64,000 nt of DNA from an uncultured bacterium. GTDB lineage: Bacteria; Verrucomicrobiota; Lentisphaeria; Victivallales; UBA1829. Positions 58,013-64,000 of this stretch are shown here, piece by piece. The translations under genes were made by a program, and so were the position numbers. The notes beneath the pieces are model-generated. The model made no database searches, had not been told where the DNA came from, and worked only from the letters and a program-made list of their open reading frames with translations. How positions within the stretch are numbered: position 1 is the stretch's first letter; every line of letters starts with the position of its first letter. The stretch is taken from contig CACYZF010000004.1 of the NCBI GenBank assembly GCA_902778895.1, forward strand, positions 195,821 through 259,820, given 5' to 3'.

Positions 58013-59581
58013 TCAGGGTTTTATTAAGTTCATTTCCGTAATCTCGCCCCAGCAGGGATCCTGCAGGAGCAGTTCGTCGTCATCGAATTCGCTGCGGTTC
58101 CAGCTGCCGTATTCATCCTCGAAGTCTTCCCACGGCTTGAGATCGATATAAACCGTGTCGCCAATCCGCACCTTTGCCGCCTTAGTCCAAACGTTGTCGC
58201 GCATGCTGGCGATGTAGACGAGCGCTTCAGCATCGCCGCCGTCGATGTCGCCCAGATGCAGGCTCATCACATGGTCCTTGTACGGCGCGGAATGCGGCCT
58301 CGGGACCGAGGTCACGGCCAGGACCGTGGCGGTCACCGTCCGTGGCTCCTCGATGGTCAGAAAAGTGGATTCCGGGGCCTTTCCGACCATCAGGTCAAAA
58401 TCCTTCCAGTCACCGGCAGGAAGCTTACGGGCGGAGAACACCCAGATCACGGTTTTCTTTCCGGCCAGACGGTCACGGCCACGCGCCAGTTCCTTTGCCA
58501 GAATCGAACGGGACGCATAGTCGCCGCCGTCATTTCTGGCAATAACATCAATTTGACGGTCAAGCCGGGCAGCCAGATGCTCGGAGAAGCCGCCGCGAAT
58601 ACCCCAATTCATCGCCTCCATCGAATAGATATTGACGAAGCTGTCGCCGAGGATCAGAACATCGGACGATGTATCCGGGATCATGTCGAATTGTTTGATG
58701 GTGACGGTTTCCGGCGGGTACGGATTCTCTTTCAGCTTCAGGAGTGCCGCAGTGTCACCGATATTCGTAACGGTTGCCTCGTCGCCTGCCGGGAGCGCGT
58801 TATCGCAACCAAGCATCTTGGCGCAACGGTCTGCCGCAAGATCCATTGCTTCCGGCGTCCAGTGCGTGTCGGTTTTCAGGAAAGGCTGCGTACCGGAAAG
58901 CTGAAGGTTGTGGAAGTCTTCGTTCAAATCCAAGACATCGACCTCATTCCGTTTCAGGACGTCCAGGAAATACCCATAGTCCTTGTTCTCCAAATATGCC
59001 TTGGTGGCATGGAGCTTGTCTCCGTAGAAGCATGCCTTAACCGGAACGGGCAGCACGATCAGGCGGATTCCGCGCTCTTTCAAATCTTTGCTGAACTTGG
59101 TTATGGCCTCTGCCGGGTCAGGCTGAACGCCGCTCTGTTTGCGCTTCCACTGACGGGCATGACGCATGAATCCGGGTTCGAGCAGATAATCGACGTCTTC
59201 CGGATAGAAAAGATAGCCGTCTTTCCCGACGATCACTTTTTCGTTGCCTGTCTCAAACGCGGTCAGGAGGAACTGCTGGAGCGGTTCCAGGAACGCTTCG
59301 CGGACAGGCGTGGTTTCGTTGATGGAGTCCTCATAGTCCTGGAAGCCTTTTTTCAGGGTGTCGTTGAATTCTTTGGGCGAGCTTGTCTTGAATGCCGATC
59401 CGATTGCCGGGAAGATAGACCCGACGGTATCCGGATGTCGAATAATATGGACTGCCGGGAAGGCAACGATCATCACGATAAAGATGATGGAGAACACCTT
59501 TGCCGCGATTGGGCTGATTTCAGTATGTCCGACTTCGATGGCGGCGATTTCTTCGCGTGTCAGTTGTTTTTTCTTCGCCAT
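58013..59581 (-). CDS. Membrane-anchored AlgJ/AlgX-like SGNH protein with C-terminal extension
   Basis: The 522-residue protein has one N-terminal membrane segment (AKVFSIIFIVMIVAFPAVH) and no cleavable signal peptide. The SGNH domain has VLILGDSFVN near residue 310, FLKTDTHWTPEAM near 235 and IRLIVLPVPVK near 170, as in AlgJ/AlgX. Residues 400-522 form an additional beta-rich acidic domain (TVTATVLAVTSVPRP, DDDELLLQDPCWGE) that is absent from AlgJ. AAGGA precedes ATG 59581. It lies between the MBOAT gene and the shorter SGNH gene, so two non-identical SGNH enzymes are paired with one MBOAT. Confidence 0.85.
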   Translation of the reverse strand: MAKKKQLTREEIAAIEVGHTEISPIAAKVFSIIFIVMIVAFPAVHIIRHPDTVGSIFPAIGSAFKTSSPKEFNDTLKKGFQDYEDSINETTPVREAFLEPLQQFLLTAFETGNEKVIVGKDGYLFYPEDVDYLLEPGFMRHARQWKRKQSGVQPDPAEAITKFSKDLKERGIRLIVLPVPVKACFYGDKLHATKAYLENKDYGYFLDVLKRNEVDVLDLNEDFHNLQLSGTQPFLKTDTHWTPEAMDLAADRCAKMLGCDNALPAGDEATVTNIGDTAALLKLKENPYPPETVTIKQFDMIPDTSSDVLILGDSFVNIYSMEAMNWGIRGGFSEHLAARLDRQIDVIARNDGGDYASRSILAKELARGRDRLAGKKTVIWVFSARKLPAGDWKDFDLMVGKAPESTFLTIEEPRTVTATVLAVTSVPRPHSAPYKDHVMSLHLGDIDGGDAEALVYIASMRDNVWTKAAKVRIGDTVYIDLKPWEDFEDEYGSWNRSEFDDDELLLQDPCWGEITEMNLIKP

Positions 59582-59593
59582 GGTATCAAGTCC

Positions 59594-61099
59594 TTAGAAA
59601 ATGAAGTAGATGAACGGGTTGTAGCTCTGAACGGAAAGCGCCAGAATGGCGAGCAGGAACACAATGAAACACCAGGCCATTTTCGGGACAGTCAGCTTCT
59701 TCGTGAAGTCCCAGACTTGAGGCATGGTCCAGATGATGATCGCGCTCAGCACCATGATTCCCGCATAGTAGGGATTCTGGAGCAGAACACGGATGACAGT
59801 GCCGGACGTCGGGTCCTTGCAGGGAAAGCCGAACAGCGAGGCGAAATAGTGTCCCGCATCCGCAAGCGAATCCGCACGGAACAGGACATGACCGAAGCAG
59901 GCGATGATAAAGGTCGTAATAACCGGCATTGGTTTGAGCAGACGCTTCCACGGGGAGACCGCTTCCGGTTCGGAGGCTTTGTCCTTCCCCTTCTTCTTGC
60001 CCTTGATTTCGGTCGTAATGACATCAAGAATGACGAAGAAGCCATGGTAAAGTCCGAACACGACAAATGTCCACGAAGCGCCGTGCCAGAGACCGACGGC
60101 GAACCACAAAATGAGCAGAGCAATCGTAGTCGGGAGAATACGGCTGAGTTTCTTGCGTCCGGCAAGCGAAAGATTCATCGTGAGTTTCTGACACCACGAG
60201 GCTCGCAGGAGCGAATAGAACAGATAATCTTTCAGCCAGGAAGAAAGGGAAATGTGCCAGCGCTGCCAGTATTCTGGAATGTTGTGGGAGCGGTATGGGG
60301 AATCGAAGTTCTTCGGGAACGTGAAGCCGAGCAGCAGACCAAGTCCGATCGCCATGTCCGAATATCCGGAGAAGTCGAAGTAAATCTGGAACGCATAAGA
60401 GAACATCCCGAGCCATGCATCCGGCAGAGGAAGGTCAATGGCTGCAAAAGAACAGTCGGCGATTTTCCCGCAGGGGTTTGCAATCAGAACCTTCTTCCCA
60501 ACACCGAGCATGAAAAACGCGACTCCGCGCGAAATCTTTTCCCAGCTGTGGGTACGGGTCTGAAGCTGATTCGCAACCTCGGTGAAGCGGATGATTGGCC
60601 CCGCGACGAGCTGGGGGAACATGGATACGTAGCAGGCATAGTCGACAAACGAATGAACAGGTTCCGCCGTGCCACGGTAGACGTCGATCACATAGCTCAG
60701 AGACTGGAATGTGTAAAAACTGATGCCGAGCGGAAGAAGGACCCTGAAAAAGCCCGCGTACTGCCACTCAGGAATCCCCATCGCGGATACAAGGGCGTTG
60801 AAGTTTTCCATCCCGAAGTTGAAGTACTTGAAATACCCCAATATGCCGAGGTCGAACAGCAGAGAGAGAATCAGAAACCATCTTTTTTTCTCGGGATGCT
60901 TTCCGATCATTCGCCCGCTATTGAAGTCCACTAATGTCGTGGAGAACATGAGCAGAATAAACCAGGGGTTTGTCCATCCGTAGAATACATAGCTGACAAC
61001 AGCCAGACTGGCATTGCGGATTTTTGTCGGCGATGCGAAATAGATTGCAAGCGCAAACGGGAGGAAAAGGAATATGAAAAGGTAACTACTGAAAACCAT
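59594..61099 (-). CDS. MBOAT-family O-acyltransferase (AlgI/DltB-like)
   Basis: The 501-residue polytopic membrane protein begins MVFSSYLFIFLFLPFALAIY, continues with FYGWTNPWFILLMFSTTLVDF and carries the MBOAT core: GISFYTFQSLSYVIDVYRG, FPQLVAGPIIRF, NFDSPYRSHNIPEYWQRWHISLSSWL and the catalytic His in VGLWHGASWTFVVFG. It belongs to the AlgI/PatA/DltB group that moves an acyl group across the membrane, from a carrier or CoA to a periplasmic acceptor or SGNH enzyme. It follows a VOC gene by 7 nt and precedes the SGNH pair, exactly as AlgI precedes AlgJ. ATG 61099 excludes a short upstream extension. Confidence 0.93.
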   Translation of the reverse strand: MVFSSYLFIFLFLPFALAIYFASPTKIRNASLAVVSYVFYGWTNPWFILLMFSTTLVDFNSGRMIGKHPEKKRWFLILSLLFDLGILGYFKYFNFGMENFNALVSAMGIPEWQYAGFFRVLLPLGISFYTFQSLSYVIDVYRGTAEPVHSFVDYACYVSMFPQLVAGPIIRFTEVANQLQTRTHSWEKISRGVAFFMLGVGKKVLIANPCGKIADCSFAAIDLPLPDAWLGMFSYAFQIYFDFSGYSDMAIGLGLLLGFTFPKNFDSPYRSHNIPEYWQRWHISLSSWLKDYLFYSLLRASWCQKLTMNLSLAGRKKLSRILPTTIALLILWFAVGLWHGASWTFVVFGLYHGFFVILDVITTEIKGKKKGKDKASEPEAVSPWKRLLKPMPVITTFIIACFGHVLFRADSLADAGHYFASLFGFPCKDPTSGTVIRVLLQNPYYAGIMVLSAIIIWTMPQVWDFTKKLTVPKMAWCFIVFLLAILALSVQSYNPFIYFIF

Positions 61100-61106
61100 G
61101 CTGTTT

Positions 61107-61505
61107 CTATGCTTTTTGTTTGTCGACGATTTCAATTAGCCCGATTTCCGGATTGACAAGGAACACCACATTGTTTCCCTCAATTGCCGGAGCCGGCGCA
61201 GGTTCTGTAATCCGGAGATAGCCCTTCTGCTCCAGAGATTCCATGTCCTGTTGAAAGTCTTCGCTTTCATAGCAGATATGATACGGCGATGCTCCGGTTT
61301 TCTTCAAAAGTGAACCAACAGCGGAATCCTTGGATACAGGCGAAACCAGTTCGATCACGACGCCGTCCTTGGACATGAACTGGATTCTGATATTGCGGGA
61401 TTCGTCCAGCGTCACAGGTCCGTCCGGACGAAATCCCAAATCAGAAAATACTGCGTATGCCTCGTCAAAATGTTTGACCAGGTAGCCGACATGATGTATT
61501 TTCAT
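61107..61505 (-). CDS. VOC-family protein (glyoxalase / methylmalonyl-CoA epimerase-like)
   Basis: The 132-residue protein has one vicinal-oxygen-chelate fold: HHVGYLVKHFDEAYAVFSDL at the start, metal-site residues in IELVSPV near 50, YHICYESEDF near 75 and NPEIGLIEIVD near the end (Glu ligand). The spacing resembles methylmalonyl-CoA epimerase and some dioxygenases. Inside this operon it could modify an acyl carrier-bound or 2-carbon-hydroxy intermediate. It overlaps the ACP stop by 4 nt (ATGA), so the two are coupled. Confidence 0.88.
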   Translation of the reverse strand: MKIHHVGYLVKHFDEAYAVFSDLGFRPDGPVTLDESRNIRIQFMSKDGVVIELVSPVSKDSAVGSLLKKTGASPYHICYESEDFQQDMESLEQKGYLRITEPAPAPAIEGNNVVFLVNPEIGLIEIVDKQKA

Positions 61506-61750
61506 TTTGTCGCTCTTTCAGCAATGATGTCGACCATAGCGCCAACGTTTTCCATTTCGAGGACTTCCTTCATCGCAAACTTGAATCCGAAGGCACGCTC
61601 CACTGCCGAGATCAACGTGATATGACGAAGGGAATCCCAATCCTCCACATCGTCGGCGCAGGTCTCGTCAGTGACAACGAGTTCCTCGTCATCGAAAATG
61701 TCCTGGAAAATTTCGTTGAGGCGTTTGAAAACTTCTGTGCGGTCCATCAT
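61502..61750 (-). CDS. Acyl carrier protein, dedicated to the operon
   Basis: This 82-residue protein is a carrier protein: the four-helix pattern with the phosphopantetheine Ser40 in VEDWDSLRHITLISAVE is clear, though the site is DWDSLRH, not the DSL of fatty-acid ACPs with a following xxE motif. Its sequence is closer to the ACPs linked with polyketide and surface-modification clusters than to AcpP. The ATG is at 61750, 2 nt after the FkbH stop, with GGAG upstream; an ATG at 61747 is a one-codon alternative. It is coupled to the VOC gene. Confidence 0.92.
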   Translation of the reverse strand: MMDRTEVFKRLNEIFQDIFDDEELVVTDETCADDVEDWDSLRHITLISAVERAFGFKFAMKEVLEMENVGAMVDIIAERATK

Positions 61751-61752
61751 GA

Positions 61753-63483
61753 TCAGTTCTCCTGAATGAAATTGGGGGTGAAAATGTATGTGTTCGGGTC
61801 TGCGTGGAAGATTCCGTTTCCGCGGTCCGTAAAACCGTGCTGTGTGTAAAGATTGGCGACCATCGCATTCTTCTGCGTCTTGATGTATTCGCCCTCGACG
61901 AGAGTAAAGCCGTTTTCCTTCGCCGTATTCACGATCTTGTTGATGATGAATTCCTCCATCCCGCGTTTCAGCACGCGGCAACTCATGAGGAACTCATTGA
62001 TGAACAAGGTACCGTTGTCGCGCTTTTCGAGAACGACGACGGAAATGAGGCCGTGATCACCGAACTTGTCTTTCAGAGTGAAATACAGCGTGATGAAGTG
62101 GTCGTCCTCGGAAATGCTCTTGATGTCGCTCTCCGTGTAGCGGATCGTGCGGAGATTGAACTGGTTGGAACGCTGTGTGAGCTGGGCGATTCGGGCGAAA
62201 TGGAACGAATCGAACGGCTTGGCTTCGGCAACCATTTCGAGGCTTTGCAGGTACTCGTCATAGGAGGCGAATGTTGCTGCGGATTCCGTCCGCTGTGCTT
62301 CCTCACGATATTGCTGCGTCCGCTTGGCGTCCTCGCCGGAGACGGAGACCGTCTCAAAGAGGTTTGACTTACGCAGGAAGTCGAGGTATTTTTCTGGTTC
62401 CGGCGGAAGCTCCGGCACGGTCAGGTCGGCGATCTGGCTGCGAACTGCATTCCGTTCAAACGGATTGTCGTCGATGAAAACGATGCTGTCCATGCCGATG
62501 TTCAGCGTCTCACGGATCCTGCGGATGTTGCTGGCCTTGTCCTCCCAGTTCGCCACGAACATCACGAAGTCGTCCTCGCGGAGCACCATCTCCGGGTGTT
62601 CGCGGAACGGCCGGATCGCCGCGTCATATTCATTCTTGCTGCATACGGCGAGCAGGATTCCACGGTTGCGGAGCGCCTTGAAATATCGCTGGAGATCGGA
62701 ATAGATCTTGCCGTCCTTCAGCTCGCCGATACGGATGCCTTCCATGCCGTCGTCGCCCACGACGCCGCCCCAAAGCGTGTTGTCAAGATCGAGCACCGCA
62801 CATTTGCGGAAATGCCCGACAAGTGCTTCGACCGTGTCGAAAACGCGTTTTGCGATCTGAGGCAGGAAATCGACCTGGATCGGCATCTTGGCGATGTAGA
62901 AAAGTTGTGGATCGAAGAATGTGTCGCGTCCGACCTGAGCTGAAAGCGAGTTCAAAGCAATGGGGAACACCTGTTTGTCCTTGGACGCCGCCTCGGAAAA
63001 GAGCATGTTCAGTTTGCGAATTTGGTAGAGGAACGACTTTTGCGTTTTGAGGCCGAAATTCCCGAACACGCCGTCGTCGATTTCGATGAAGTCGAACTGG
63101 AGGATCGGAGCTTTCGTCCGGGCTTCGACCCTACGCCAGTATTCCTGAATCCGAGCCATGACGCGATCGGCAAAAGATTCCTGCTCTTCCGGCGACAGAT
63201 CGCAGAACTCCAGCTGAAACTTTTCCGAGCAAAGCTGGATCAGGATGTAGTTCGGCTCGAAGGTGAACAGTTCCGAGTTCGGATCAAGCGTCTGCGGTTC
63301 CAGCTGGTCGTAGTCGGCATCGAACACGTTCAGGGCGATCTTGAGTTCATACGCATATCCGCGCAATGCATGGCTCAACAGCTGCGTCGCGCAGTTGCCT
63401 AGTACCGCCAGTTTGATTTCCTTGAAGCCGGTCGTGTCCTTCTTCAAATTCTTTTTAAGTTGTGAGAAAGTAATCTGTTCCAT
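61753..63483 (-). CDS. FkbH-like HAD-superfamily enzyme (glyceryl-ACP synthase type) with GNAT domain
   Basis: The 576-residue protein has an N-terminal SGNH-like helper part (LAVLGNCATQLLSHALRGY near residue 28), a HAD domain with CAVLDLDNTLWGGVVGDDG (motif I, Asp232 and Asp234) and VFIDDNPFERNAVRSQ (Asp338/339), and a C-terminal GNAT-like domain (EFLMSCRVLKRGMEEFI). This organisation is FkbH/OzmB-type, whose members take 1,3-bisphosphoglycerate, dephosphorylate it and load the glyceryl group on an ACP. The adjacent ACP fits as partner. It heads the operon with no other NRPS/PKS gene nearby, so the glyceryl unit probably is used for something other than a polyketide. Confidence 0.92.
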   Translation of the reverse strand: MEQITFSQLKKNLKKDTTGFKEIKLAVLGNCATQLLSHALRGYAYELKIALNVFDADYDQLEPQTLDPNSELFTFEPNYILIQLCSEKFQLEFCDLSPEEQESFADRVMARIQEYWRRVEARTKAPILQFDFIEIDDGVFGNFGLKTQKSFLYQIRKLNMLFSEAASKDKQVFPIALNSLSAQVGRDTFFDPQLFYIAKMPIQVDFLPQIAKRVFDTVEALVGHFRKCAVLDLDNTLWGGVVGDDGMEGIRIGELKDGKIYSDLQRYFKALRNRGILLAVCSKNEYDAAIRPFREHPEMVLREDDFVMFVANWEDKASNIRRIRETLNIGMDSIVFIDDNPFERNAVRSQIADLTVPELPPEPEKYLDFLRKSNLFETVSVSGEDAKRTQQYREEAQRTESAATFASYDEYLQSLEMVAEAKPFDSFHFARIAQLTQRSNQFNLRTIRYTESDIKSISEDDHFITLYFTLKDKFGDHGLISVVVLEKRDNGTLFINEFLMSCRVLKRGMEEFIINKIVNTAKENGFTLVEGEYIKTQKNAMVANLYTQHGFTDRGNGIFHADPNTYIFTPNFIQEN

Positions 63484-63680
63484 AATTGCTCCAGTTTTAT
63501 GAGCTGATTCTTTTTGTAGTTTTCAGAATTTGTTTTGCAGAACGACGGATTCGCCCAGCCGTAGAAGATGTAGCTGAAGATCGTCAGCGCGAGGTGACGC
63601 AGCTTCTTCGGCGCGGTATAGTACCCCAGCAACGCCAAAGGCAGAAAGAAGAAGATGAAGAGATACGAAGAGAAGACCAT
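63444..63680 (-). pseudogene. Truncated MBOAT (AlgI-like) gene fragment
   Basis: The frame from ATG 63680 reads MVFSSYLFIFFFLPLALLGY, then YTAPKKLRHLALTIFSYIFY and GWANPSF, matching the intact MBOAT at 61099 over 47 residues (about 29 identical by eye). After residue 47 (63540) the sequence stops resembling MBOATs and runs into a Lys/Asn-rich tail that overlaps the FkbH start. The remaining ~450 residues are absent, so this is a broken paralogue, not a recent copy. It starts 6 nt after the end of the AT-rich partial gene. Confidence 0.8.
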
Positions 63681-63686
63681 AAGAAG

Positions 63687-64000
63687 TTATTGATACAGTT
63701 TAATGGATTGAATTGCTATAACTGCGCCTGGTCTTCCATGCACACTAATTTGACAATTCTCGATGCTATTTGGAATAGAAAAAGATATTTTAGATGACGA
63801 ACGATACCTATAATAAGTCCCTGACAGAGGTTTTTCAACAGAATTACAAGTGAGAGTTAATTTATCCGAGTCCAAGCAAACATAATCAATAACAACAAAT
63901 AAATTCTTAGAATAATCAAGATTTAATGATAAATCATCAATGGTCGTATTGATGATTGTTTGTTCTTTTTTTTCATCAATTTTGAATATATAGAATGGTT
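63687..64000 (-). CDS. C-terminal end of an AT-rich gene, cut by the window edge
   Basis: The minus-strand frame is open from the window end to the TAA at 63687-63689, giving about 104 residues, PFYIFKIDEKKEQ... ending GRPGAVIAIQSIKLYQ. A start at TTG 63875 is possible but the frame continues upstream. The visible part is strand-rich, with LTLTCNS and ISFSIPNS segments, and could be a beta-sandwich. No family is recognised. GC is about one-third, far below the rest of the window, which suggests recent acquisition or a different origin. Confidence 0.55.
   Translation of the reverse strand, partial: PFYIFKIDEKKEQTIINTTIDDLSLNLDYSKNLFVVIDYVCLDSDKLTLTCNSVEKPLSGTYYRYRSSSKISFSIPNSIENCQISVHGRPGAVIAIQSIKLYQ

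Noticed and set aside
57019..61099. A complete alginate biosynthesis cluster
   Set aside because: Only the AlgI/AlgJ-like acylation genes are seen; polymerase, epimerase, lyase and export genes (alg8, alg44, algG, algL, algE) are absent from the window.

Overview
The window is about 60% GC, densely packed, and encodes a Gram-negative envelope: an LPS heptose kinase (WaaP), apolipoprotein N-acyltransferase (Lnt), many lipoproteins, a MurB-Ddl fusion and alginate-acetylation-type membrane genes. Together with secreted glycoside hydrolases (GH35, a GH43/117-like propeller, GHL10), this suggests a polysaccharide-degrading member of the PVC superphylum, most like Lentisphaerota/Victivallales. That placement is an inference from gene content; no rRNA is present.

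Layout. 1-4.4 kb: end of a chagasin-like inhibitor gene, then an LPS-modification cluster (waaP, nucleotidyltransferase, AlkP-superfamily enzyme, GT2). 4.5-4.9 kb: tRNA-Gly, tRNA-Tyr and, on the other strand, tRNA-Lys. 5.2-13.1 kb: dnaE, a secreted HEAT-like protein, fabB and a dus gene. 13.1-18.3 kb (minus): clpB-grpE-dnaJ-smpB. 18.7-31.5 kb (plus): gltA, a lipoprotein, hisI, murB-ddl, a YgjP-type protease, nitroreductase, tsaB, a GHL10 lipoprotein, M42 peptidase, holA and a HAD hydrolase. 31.5-34.1 kb (minus): an orphan gene and lnt. 34.3-39.2 kb (plus): nadB, pcnB, a thioredoxin-fold secreted protein and a phosphoesterase. 39.2-53.4 kb (minus): a DNA methyltransferase behind a GH35 beta-galactosidase, a PIN/RHH toxin-antitoxin pair, two membrane proteins, serA-folK, and a DeoR-E2-E3-E1 operon for a 2-oxoacid dehydrogenase complex. 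53.8-56.9 kb (plus): a large secreted propeller protein with a glycine-rich insert, and a small secreted protein. 57.0-64.0 kb (minus): a compact operon fkbH-like, ACP, VOC, MBOAT, SGNH, SGNH, preceded by a truncated second MBOAT gene and an AT-rich partial gene.

The most interesting unit is the last operon. It combines a glyceryl-ACP-synthase-like FkbH enzyme, its own carrier protein, an AlgI/DltB-type membrane acyltransferase and two AlgJ/AlgX-type enzymes. I read it as a possible carrier-protein-fed surface acylation system, logically parallel to DltABCD but with a different loading enzyme. Other points of note are a promoter motif TTGAAA-N16/17-TATAAT-like seen before many genes, an E2 acyltransferase without its catalytic histidine, and a glycine-rich low-complexity block inserted inside a discoidin domain.
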